Below, piece after piece: positions 1 to 5,023 of a DNA stretch of 6,950 bases. A model generated the notes under the pieces. It searched no databases, was not told the origin of the DNA, and saw only the letters and a list, made by a program, of their open reading frames with translations. The stretch spans positions 1-6,950 of the forward strand of contig JAAZLB010000291.1 in the NCBI GenBank assembly GCA_012799535.1. The letters run 5' to 3'. The position numbers were made by a program, and so were the translations under genes. Position 1 is the stretch's first letter; every line of letters begins with the position of its first letter. This DNA comes from Bacillota bacterium (GTDB taxonomy: Bacteria > Bacillota > Limnochordia > Darwinibacteriales > Darwinibacteriaceae).

Positions 1-927
1 ATTGGCTAAGATCCAAGTGAGCAATCCTGCAGGTGCAGCCACAACTACAGCTCTGGCCAGGACAAAGAGGGTACGGTCTAAAAAAGAACGGTAGAGTACC
101 TGACCTAGTAAGGGGCGGCGGTAAGGGGGAAGCTCTAAGACGAAGAAGGAAGGCTCTCCTTGCAAGATGGTGGAAGTGAGGGCTTTAGAGACCAAAAAGG
201 TTGCAATTACTGCAACCCCAATACCTAGAAAAACTACAAGGGTGGGTAAAAAAGCGGCGGTTTCCGTACCTAAGGTCAGAGTTGCCACAATTGTCCCCAT
301 CACGATTAATATGGGAAAGCGTCCATTACAGGGAACAAAATTATTGGTGAGAATGGCCACAAGCCGTTCTCTGGGCGAATCAATAATGCGACACGCAATG
401 ATGCCTGCGGCATTACAACCAAAGCCCATAGACATGGTGAGGGCTTGTTTACCGTGGGTACCTGCCCGTTGAAAGAGATGGTCCAGATTAAAAGCTACCC
501 GAGGTAAATAACCAAAGTCCTCTAGTAGAGTAAAGAGGGGAAAGAAGATGGCCATGGGAGGTAACATCACCGCCACCACCCAGGCGAGTCCCCTGTACAT
601 TCCCAAAATTAAGGCACCTTGTAGCCACACTGGGGCTTTAATCCACGCTAAGGTAGCTAGAAGCCAGTCTTCCAAGAGATGAAAGAGGTGGGTCAATAAG
701 TCTGAAGGATAGTTAGCACCAGTAATGGTGATCCAAAAAACGGTTGCTAACAGGGCAAGCATGATGGGTATACCCCACTTACGGGAGGTAAAGACATCAT
801 CGAGGCTCTGGGTTAGTCCAGTTCCAGGTGTACGGGGATTGCGCACCACCTTTGAGGCAATTTCTTCTGCCCTTTGGTACAGAGTACTGACCACAATCTC
901 TTGATCGTCAATTTTTGGTTCCCTCAT
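1..927 (-). CDS. FeoB-type membrane domain protein (nucleoside-recognition/Gate), 3' end cut by the window edge
   Basis: The frame stays open from an ATG at 927 to base 1 (309 codons, no stop), so the protein is C-terminally incomplete here. It corresponds to the Fe2+ permease half of FeoB and should sit in the cytoplasmic membrane. A soluble N-terminus (about residues 1-48) leads into a hydrophobic segment at about 52-70, then more membrane segments at about 100-135 and 205-250. The FeoB Gate signature is clear: LEDFGYLPR at 135-143, then GFGCN at 168-172 with Cys171, and PCNGRFP at 199-205 with Cys200. Full-length FeoB carries these motifs behind its own GTPase domain. Here that domain is a separate upstream gene whose TGA overlaps this ATG (ATGA, 927-924), which implies translational coupling. 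The ribosome binding site would be the GGAGG-like stretch at the end of the GTPase gene. Assignment to the family is firm; iron as substrate is inferred from the feoA/GTPase context. Confidence 0.9.
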   Translation of the reverse strand, partial: MREPKIDDQEIVVSTLYQRAEEIASKVVRNPRTPGTGLTQSLDDVFTSRKWGIPIMLALLATVFWITITGANYPSDLLTHLFHLLEDWLLATLAWIKAPVWLQGALILGMYRGLAWVVAVMLPPMAIFFPLFTLLEDFGYLPRVAFNLDHLFQRAGTHGKQALTMSMGFGCNAAGIIACRIIDSPRERLVAILTNNFVPCNGRFPILIVMGTIVATLTLGTETAAFLPTLVVFLGIGVAVIATFLVSKALTSTILQGEPSFFVLELPPYRRPLLGQVLYRSFLDRTLFVLARAVVVAAPAGLLTWILAN

Positions 928-1475
928 GATCTCGCCTCCAACTTTTCTAAAATGGAAAAGGGTTGCCCTCGCAGTTGACCACCGGCTACCCGCGCTATAG
1001 CATCCTTTAGTTGGGGCAATCCATTTTTGGTGGTTCCAGTGGTGGGGATCACGGGCACTCCCAGCTCTTGTTCTAAGAGGGGTAAGTCTAGCCGCAAATT
1101 TAGGCGTTTTGCTTCATCCATGAAATTAGCACAGACTACCACTTTCGATGTGATTTCTAGAACCTGAAGCACGAGATTGAGATTTCGCTCTAAGCAAGTT
1201 ACATCCACTACAACCACTGTGGCTACGGGAAAACTGGAGCAGAGAAAATCCCGGGCCACTTCTTCTTCGGGAGAATTAGCCAAAAGAGAATAGGTGCCTG
1301 GTAAATCTACCACCTCATAGATTTGCCCTTGGTAGCGGTACTTGCCCCTTGCTTGCAAAACCGTTTTACCGGGCCAGTTGCCGGTATGTTGTTTAAGGCC
1401 TGTTAGGCCGTTAAAAATGGTACTTTTTCCCGTATTCGGATTTCCGCCTAAGGCGATAAGCAGGGCTTGGGACAT
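924..1475 (-). CDS. feoB: Stand-alone FeoB-type small GTPase (N-terminal half of a split FeoB)
   Basis: The 183-aa product is the G domain of the ferrous iron transporter FeoB without its membrane part. All G motifs are visible: the P-loop GGNPNTGKST at 10-19; switch I around HTGNWPGKT at 30-38, with Thr38 the likely G2 threonine; the G3 motif DLPGTYSL at 57-64; the G4 motif NFMD at 117-120, which fits NxxD; and a G5-like TTGTT at 145-149. The FeoB-typical NWPGKT and DLPGTYSL set it apart from Era- or Ras-like GTPases. Canonical FeoB continues with a helical spacer (GDI-like) domain of roughly 80-100 residues before the membrane region. Only about 30 residues follow G5 here, so that domain looks reduced or absent. 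The start is well supported by AAGGAGG at 1490-1484, 8 nt upstream. The gene lies 18 nt after feoA and overlaps the permease gene by 4 nt. Confidence 0.93.
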   Translation of the reverse strand: MSQALLIALGGNPNTGKSTIFNGLTGLKQHTGNWPGKTVLQARGKYRYQGQIYEVVDLPGTYSLLANSPEEEVARDFLCSSFPVATVVVVDVTCLERNLNLVLQVLEITSKVVVCANFMDEAKRLNLRLDLPLLEQELGVPVIPTTGTTKNGLPQLKDAIARVAGGQLRGQPFSILEKLEARS

Positions 1476-1493
1476 GATTTTAGCCTCCTTGTT

Positions 1494-1721
1494 CTAGTCT
1501 CGGAGCATGACTTGTCGTGCCCCTTCTAATCTTAAGGCGACCACCGCGCCTCGGATTGCGTAGGCTACTGGATCACCACTGGGACTTGTGAATAGCGCTT
1601 GCACCTTAGTGCCTGGAACCAAGCCTAGATCAAAAAGGCGACGGCGAATGGGACCAGTCGCAGTCAGAGTTAAGACATAACCACTTTCGCCAGGTTTAAG
1701 ATCTGCTAAGACACTTCCCAT
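1494..1721 (-). CDS. feoA: FeoA, SH3-like accessory protein of ferrous iron uptake
   Basis: The 75-aa product has the size and layout of FeoA, a small cytoplasmic beta-barrel (SH3-like) protein thought to modulate FeoB. Typical family features are the opening LADLKPGESGYV at 5-16, the RRRLFDLGLVPGTKV core at 26-40 (Leu-Gly-Leu-x-Pro-Gly-x-x-V), a mid-protein GDPVAYAIRG at 49-58, and the closing segment with VVALRLE before the C-terminus. It is first in the minus-strand feo operon. The start ATG is preceded by AAGGAT at 1736-1731, about 9 nt away, a moderate ribosome binding site. It is transcribed divergently from the HD-domain gene, and the 40-bp gap includes a short palindrome that could be an operator. 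I could not pick out a convincing promoter. Confidence 0.93.
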   Translation of the reverse strand: MGSVLADLKPGESGYVLTLTATGPIRRRLFDLGLVPGTKVQALFTSPSGDPVAYAIRGAVVALRLEGARQVMLRD

Positions 1722-1749
1722 GGCTACACCATCCTTTACAAGTAATTTT

Positions 1750-1760
1750 CCCTATTAGGG
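1750..1760. promoter_or_regulatory. 11-bp perfect palindrome between feoA and the HD gene, possible operator
   Basis: CCCTA-T-TAGGG is perfectly self-complementary around base 1755 and ends one base before the ATG of the longest HD reading frame. It sits in the only gap upstream of the feo operon, where an iron-responsive repressor (Fur or DtxR/IdeR-type) would be expected. The sequence is not a clear match to the consensus I know for either family, so the operator role is a guess. An 11-bp palindrome can also occur by chance. Confidence 0.25.
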
Positions 1761-1761
1761 T

Positions 1762-2457
1762 ATGAAGGAAAAAGGGTTTTGGAACCACACTAAGAATACA
1801 GAAGCAGGACTAGTGGATGGAGTGAACAACAAAGTGGATTTAGATCAAATACAGAAGGTGGCCTTTGAGACCATGGGTCACAGGCAAGTGAATCCCCAAA
1901 GGGAGCCAGGATATATCTATTACCACGGCCAAAGGGTAGGCAAAATTGCCCTGCAATTGCGGGAGTTAATTTTTCCCTTTCAAGATCAAGATGATGGGGT
2001 TATACTTGTAGGTGGTTGGTTTCATGATGTAGGTAAAGGAATAGAACCCCATTGGGAATATGGGGCCCTTTTGGTAGAGCGGATTTTAGGGGAACATTGT
2101 TCAGTGGATCAGCTGGAACAGATTAGGGAAATTGTAGGTAATCACACCCTCCGGAAAGAAAAAGAATACCCCCACTATGTTCAACTAGTGCAAGATGGGG
2201 ATATTCTCGATCATTTTGGGAGCCAGGAAATCTGGCTTAACTTCTGGCACACGGCCTATCATAAGCAAAATTTAGATTATGCCCTGGAGTTTTATGAGAC
2301 TAGGTACCAAAAACAGGTAGTTAAAGTACGTGAGCTTTTAAATTTTGAAGAATCGGTGGAATTCTTCAATGAAAAGGATCGCTTTGTCCGCTCCTTTGTG
2401 GAGCGCCTGCGCAAAGAGGGAATGGGTGATTTGGTGGGGTATAAAGGAAAAGACTAA
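1762..2457 (+). CDS. HD-domain metal-dependent phosphohydrolase
   Basis: The 231-aa soluble protein has no signal peptide or membrane segment and carries a complete HD-superfamily metal site. This comprises His55 in YYHGQRV, the HD doublet His88-Asp89 in GGWFHDVGKG, His97 (HWEYGA), His128 in VGNHT, and Asp147 in DGDILDHFG. Such proteins hydrolyse phosphate esters, nucleotides or cyclic dinucleotides; the substrate cannot be read from the sequence. There are no GYP residues and no Rel synthetase domain, so a c-di-GMP or ppGpp assignment is not supported. The start is uncertain. The ATG at 1762 has no proper ribosome binding site. GTG codons at 1822 and 1834 are preceded by AGGAC and GGATGGAG stretches, and family-like sequence only begins around residue 26, so the true protein may be about 20-24 residues shorter. 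The gene is monocistronic, divergent from feoA and convergent with veg. Confidence 0.85.
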   Translation: MKEKGFWNHTKNTEAGLVDGVNNKVDLDQIQKVAFETMGHRQVNPQREPGYIYYHGQRVGKIALQLRELIFPFQDQDDGVILVGGWFHDVGKGIEPHWEYGALLVERILGEHCSVDQLEQIREIVGNHTLRKEKEYPHYVQLVQDGDILDHFGSQEIWLNFWHTAYHKQNLDYALEFYETRYQKQVVKVRELLNFEESVEFFNEKDRFVRSFVERLRKEGMGDLVGYKGKD

Positions 2458-2482
2458 GGGGTGGGAGACCGCTTAGCCTTTT
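2454..2482. terminator. Imperfect bidirectional terminator between the HD gene and veg
   Basis: CTAAG (2454-2458) pairs with CTTAG (2472-2476), and GGT (2460-2462) with ACC (2468-2470), around one G-G mismatch and a 5-nt loop. On the plus strand CCTTTT follows; on the minus strand TCTTTTCCTTT follows. The hairpin begins at the HD stop codon and would end both convergent transcripts. The stem is modest and the U-runs are interrupted. Confidence 0.55.
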
Positions 2483-2514
2483 CTGTGGGAGGAAAATAAC
2501 TTATGAAGGAAAAA

Positions 2515-2778
2515 TTAATGGGCGCCGACTCGTTCGTTGTCAATAGTTACTTCTACATTTTCTGTGAGTATGTCGGCATAGGTGTAAGACCGACGACGAA
2601 CAGCATTGGACTGGTCTAAATTTACTACAAATAGTTTTGGATAAGTCTCTACCAGAATTCCTTCAGATTCTAAATAGCGACGACGCCCTTTGTGAGCTCG
2701 GATGAAAACTTTTTTGCCTACATTTGCTTCTAGATGGTGTTTGATGTCTTCAATGGTGGTCTGTTTTTCTACTGCCAT
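2515..2778 (-). CDS. veg: Veg family protein (DUF1021)
   Basis: The 87-aa product matches the Veg family in length and in its characteristic blocks: TIEDIKHHL near the N-terminus (8-16), the basic GRRR at 31-34, EGILVETYPKLFVVNLDQ at 39-56, and SYTYADILTE at 64-73. Bacillus subtilis Veg, 86 residues, has the same ETYP and SYSYADILTE segments. Veg is a small cytoplasmic protein highly conserved in Firmicutes and linked to biofilm formation in B. subtilis; its biochemical action is not settled. I start it at the ATG at 2778, because AGAAGGGG (2795-2788) is 9 nt away. A TTG three codons earlier would sit directly on that site. It is the last gene of a three-gene operon, 28 nt after the 105-aa gene, and should therefore lie under the c-di-AMP riboswitch upstream. 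Confidence 0.93.
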   Translation of the reverse strand: MAVEKQTTIEDIKHHLEANVGKKVFIRAHKGRRRYLESEGILVETYPKLFVVNLDQSNAVRRRSYTYADILTENVEVTIDNERVGAH

Positions 2779-2806
2779 GATTGCCAACCCCTTCTAGTTA
2801 AAATTA

Positions 2807-3124
2807 TTAAAACCCAAGTTTGGTGTTTTTTAAATAACACACGTCGTAGACTGTTTCCAAACCGGAATAGATCATAATATGATGGTTACGAGTATTTCCC
2901 GGCTTGGGATCCGGTAGTTCTAAACCAACAAGCACATAATTGCCTGGCTTCAAATCAGGAATAGTGTAGGTTTTCCGCTCCCCATAGGCCAATTCACCCT
3001 CAAAGGTATGGAGGATGGTATTGGGATCACATTCTCGAGCAAGGACGAAATGGTACTTGCCCACATAGGGAGTAGAACCTAGATGGGTGTTTAAGAAAGT
3101 CACAACTAACGTTCCAGTAGACAT
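2807..3124 (-). CDS. Conserved-looking 105-aa protein of unknown function, probably all-beta
   Basis: I do not recognise this protein. It is 105 aa long and predicted soluble, with no signal peptide or membrane helix. It alternates short hydrophobic strands with polar turns (GTLVVTFLNT at 4-13, GKYHFVLARE at 22-31). A TIPDLKPGNYVLVGLELP stretch (58-75) resembles the closing strands of prealbumin-like or carboxypeptidase-regulatory-like beta-sandwiches; this is a fold impression, not a family hit. The C-terminal third contains NTRNHHIMIYSG (82-93) with paired histidines, plus a single cysteine in DVCYLKN. I chose the ATG at 3124, preceded by GGGGTGAG (3135-3128), over an upstream ATG at 3154 that has no ribosome binding site and lies inside the preceding gene. 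Only 4 nt separate it from the TGA of the zinc-ribbon gene, so the two are probably translationally coupled. Confidence 0.75.
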   Translation of the reverse strand: MSTGTLVVTFLNTHLGSTPYVGKYHFVLARECDPNTILHTFEGELAYGERKTYTIPDLKPGNYVLVGLELPDPKPGNTRNHHIMIYSGLETVYDVCYLKNTKLGF

Positions 3125-3128
3125 TAGC

Positions 3129-3308
3129 TCACCCCATTTTGATTGAACCAGCATACACTTTAGAAGGCCTGGTTCTTAGGCGACCGGTTTTATGTGTGGT
3201 CATTTTGTGCTGGTCTAGTTTGTCCCGACCAGTCAGAAGTGTCCTGCAGTTAGGGCAATAAAGTTGATTTACCCCTGTAAGTGTTAGGCACTTAGTGCAG
3301 ACTTTCAT
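3129..3308 (-). CDS. Small zinc-ribbon protein, first gene of the riboswitch-controlled operon
   Basis: A 59-aa frame begins at an ATG with a near-ideal ribosome binding site (AAGGAG, 3322-3317, 8 nt away) and ends at TGA 3131-3129. The N-terminal part holds two CxxC pairs, Cys4/Cys7 and Cys18/Cys21 (MKVCTKC and YCPNCRTLL), spaced as in a single zinc ribbon. The remainder (about 28-59) is strongly basic, rich in Lys, Arg, His and Thr, and lacks hydrophobic core residues. It could bind nucleic acid or act as a tail for a partner. I cannot name the family. That it is real is supported by the ribosome binding site, by its position directly after the riboswitch terminator, and by the 4-nt junction with the next gene. 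Ribosomal zinc-ribbon proteins were considered, but the sequence does not resemble L32, L33 or S14 as I know them. Confidence 0.82.
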   Translation of the reverse strand: MKVCTKCLTLTGVNQLYCPNCRTLLTGRDKLDQHKMTTHKTGRLRTRPSKVYAGSIKMG

Positions 3309-3338
3309 GTAATCATCTCCTTACTTGTTTGTGAGGTC

Positions 3339-3380
3339 AAAAAAAGCGTCTGAACAACTTGACAAAAGTTGTCACACGCT
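3339..3380 (-). terminator. Intrinsic terminator, expression platform of the riboswitch
   Basis: Read on the minus strand, AGCGT (3380-3376) pairs with ACGCT (3349-3345). Inside it, ACAACTT pairs with AAGTTGT around a short loop, and seven Ts follow (3345-3339). This is a textbook Rho-independent terminator between the aptamer and the ribosome binding site of the zinc-ribbon gene. An alternative short hairpin, ACGC (3386-3383) with GCGT (3379-3376), would use up the terminator's 5' arm and could act as antiterminator. Ligand-bound aptamer should favour termination, making this an OFF switch. Confidence 0.88.
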
Positions 3381-3387
3381 TGGCGTA

Positions 3388-3499
3388 CTCCTACGAGGTT
3401 AGCTGACGGATTAGGGCACCCAAGTTGCCCCTCCCGACAAAGTCAGGATTCACCCCAAAAAATCGGTTCCCCCGTTGTCACAAATCATGATATTCGGAG
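3388..3499 (-). promoter_or_regulatory. Cyclic-di-AMP riboswitch (ydaO/yuaA type) aptamer
   Basis: The minus-strand RNA carries the conserved blocks of the ydaO/yuaA riboswitch in order. GGGGGAACC lies at 3473-3465, GGGGTGAATCC follows at about 3456-3446, a GGGCA...TGCCC hairpin sits at 3430-3414, and the hallmark AATCCGTCAGCTAACCTCG occupies 3412-3394. A short P1 can form between CTCC (3499-3496) and GGAG (3391-3388). The same 3' block is present in the B. subtilis ydaO leader. In this class c-di-AMP binding usually switches off genes for potassium or osmolyte uptake and cell-wall remodelling. Here the aptamer lies on the strand of the zinc-ribbon/105-aa/veg operon, not of trkA, and is followed by a terminator. 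The identification is from memory of the consensus and a covariance-model score was not available. Confidence 0.93.
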
Positions 3500-3513
3500 A
3501 TTTTGGCACTTCT

Positions 3514-3519
3514 TATAAT
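3514..3519 (+). promoter_or_regulatory. Candidate -10 box for trkAH
   Basis: A perfect TATAAT faces trkA and would start the transcript near 3526, about 90 nt before the trkA ATG. No good -35 box is found at 16-18 bp; the hexamer there, TATTCG at 3491-3496, is poor, so an activator or another promoter may be used. The site lies within the transcribed leader of the divergent operon, a few bases from that operon's own start. Confidence 0.4.
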
Positions 3520-3535
3520 GAAGTGATGTGTTTAT

Positions 3536-3565
3536 AGTATAGCATGCAAGTTTACATAAAGTCAA
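3536..3565 (-). promoter_or_regulatory. Sigma-A promoter of the riboswitch operon
   Basis: On the minus strand TTGACT (3565-3560) and TATACT (3541-3536) are separated by 18 bp, close to the TTGACA/TATAAT consensus. Transcription would start near 3529, giving a leader of about 220 nt that contains the full aptamer and terminator before the zinc-ribbon ATG. Confidence 0.75.
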
Positions 3566-3616
3566 GGGCATACTTAGAAATTTAGACAAATTGCTCCATA
3601 AGTGGAGGCGGAATAA

Positions 3617-5023
3617 ATGGAAATCGTGATTATAGGAATGGGAAAATTAGGCTTTAAACTAGCAGAGACTTTAGCTAGTACAACCAATAATATTACAGTC
3701 GTGGATATTAATGAAGCTGCTCTTTTCAGGGTGGCCAATCGTCTGGATGTCTTAACTGTGCGGGGGAATGGAGCACAGTTAAAAGTCTTGGAAGACTTAG
3801 ATATGAAAAACACAGATTTGGTGGCCGCTGTCACCAGTAGTGATGAAACGAATCTCCTCATTTGTGGCCAAGCCAAAAAGTTAGGTTGCAAGCGGGTGGT
3901 GGCAAGGGTTCGTAACCCAGAGTATGCTAATCAAATTGAATTTTTTAAGGAACACTTAGGGATTGACTTGATCACTAATCCGGAGCTAGACACTGCTGTA
4001 GATGTAGCTCGTTATGTACTTAGGGGTTATACAGCCCACATGGAATCCTTTGCCGGTGGTAAGGTGGGATTGTTTGATGTGCCCATGCACACCTTGCCTA
4101 ATCTGGTTGGGAAACACCTTTGGGAGATTGATGTTTTTGACGAGATTTTAGTTGCTGCCATTTCCCGAGGTGGACAGGTGATTGTACCCTCAGGGGATAC
4201 CCATTTAGAAGAACAGGATATTTTATACCTGATTGGGCGGAGAGAAGCGGTTACTTCATTTACTAGGGGTCTTTTTTTATTAGGTGAGCGACGCATTACC
4301 AGAAAAACTATGATTTTAGGCGGTGGCAAGGCAGGCTTCTACCTGGCTAGTCGCCTCTTAGCTAGTGGAGTCATGGTGAAAATTATTGAACAAAGTGAAG
4401 AACGTTGCGATTACCTAGCAGAAAATCTTAAAGGTGTTTTAGTAATTTGTGGTGATGGCACTGACTTAGATTTATTACAGGATGAGGGTTTAGGGGAGAT
4501 GGATGCCCTAATATCTTTGACTGGCAATGATGAAGAAAACCTGATGCTAGCTCTACTTGGAAAACAACAGGGGGTGCCCAAAGTTGTGGCCAAGGTGAGC
4601 CGTTCTAATTTTGTGCCCATCATCGAACAGTTAGGGATTGATCGGGCGGTGAATCCGGTGCTTATTTCTGCAGGGGAGATCGTCCGCTTTATCCAAGGGG
4701 GACAAATTGCTTCCCTGTCATTGTTGTTCGGTGGGCAAGCAGAAGTAGTGGAAATTATCGTGCCTGAAGATGCTCCAATTGCTGGTAAAAAGCTAGCTCA
4801 AGCTAAAATTCCCCGGGGTCTAATTATTGGTGCAATTGTAAGGGATGGGCAAGTTTTCATTCCTAAGGGCAATTCAGTAGTTGAGGCCCAAGATCGGGTT
4901 ATAGTCTTTTGCCTGCAAAGTGAAATTTCCACATTACAGCAACTGTTTTATCCCAAAAGGAGGGGGTTTTTGCATGAATTATGGTCTAGTGGGTCGAGTT
5001 TTCGGAAACCTCCTACTCGTTGA
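3617..5023 (+). CDS. trkA: TrkA, NAD-binding regulatory subunit of Trk potassium uptake
   Basis: The 468-aa cytoplasmic protein gates a TrkH channel. It has the full duplicated TrkA layout: RCK_N about 1-120, RCK_C about 138-222, RCK_N about 230-350 and RCK_C about 370-450. The first Rossmann fold shows GMGKLG at 7-12 and the acidic ligand Asp30 in VVDIN. The second shows GGGKAG at 235-240, followed by a GDGTD loop. This makes it full-length E. coli-type TrkA (about 458 aa), not the half-length KtrA. The start is well supported by GGAGG (3604-3608), 8 nt upstream. The last 20 or so residues after LQQLF form a basic, Ser/Arg-rich tail, encoded where the gene runs 50 nt into trkH in another frame; that tail may be non-conserved. 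RCK_C domains of Firmicute KtrA/TrkA-type proteins can bind c-di-AMP, which matters because a c-di-AMP riboswitch lies directly upstream on the other strand. Confidence 0.95.
   Translation: MEIVIIGMGKLGFKLAETLASTTNNITVVDINEAALFRVANRLDVLTVRGNGAQLKVLEDLDMKNTDLVAAVTSSDETNLLICGQAKKLGCKRVVARVRNPEYANQIEFFKEHLGIDLITNPELDTAVDVARYVLRGYTAHMESFAGGKVGLFDVPMHTLPNLVGKHLWEIDVFDEILVAAISRGGQVIVPSGDTHLEEQDILYLIGRREAVTSFTRGLFLLGERRITRKTMILGGGKAGFYLASRLLASGVMVKIIEQSEERCDYLAENLKGVLVICGDGTDLDLLQDEGLGEMDALISLTGNDEENLMLALLGKQQGVPKVVAKVSRSNFVPIIEQLGIDRAVNPVLISAGEIVRFIQGGQIASLSLLFGGQAEVVEIIVPEDAPIAGKKLAQAKIPRGLIIGAIVRDGQVFIPKGNSVVEAQDRVIVFCLQSEISTLQQLFYPKRRGFLHELWSSGSSFRKPPTR

Noticed and set aside
167..472. Plus-strand 101-codon open frame
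   Set aside because: It lies wholly antisense to the FeoB-type membrane gene, has low-complexity basic composition, no ribosome binding site and no recognisable domain.
3309..3616. Reading the 308-bp intergenic region as a c-di-AMP riboswitch for trkA
   Set aside because: The conserved aptamer blocks and the terminator T-run are on the minus strand only, so the element cannot act in cis on trkA mRNA.
3574..3891. Minus-strand 105-codon open frame
   Set aside because: It is a shadow of the trkA N-terminus, which has a full Rossmann signature and a good ribosome binding site. It would also run through the riboswitch operon's -35 side with no supporting signals.
4920..4973. 18-codon N-terminal extension of trkH
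   Set aside because: The upstream ATG lacks a ribosome binding site, while AAGGAGGGGG fits the ATG at 4974. The extension is also unlike TrkH N-termini.
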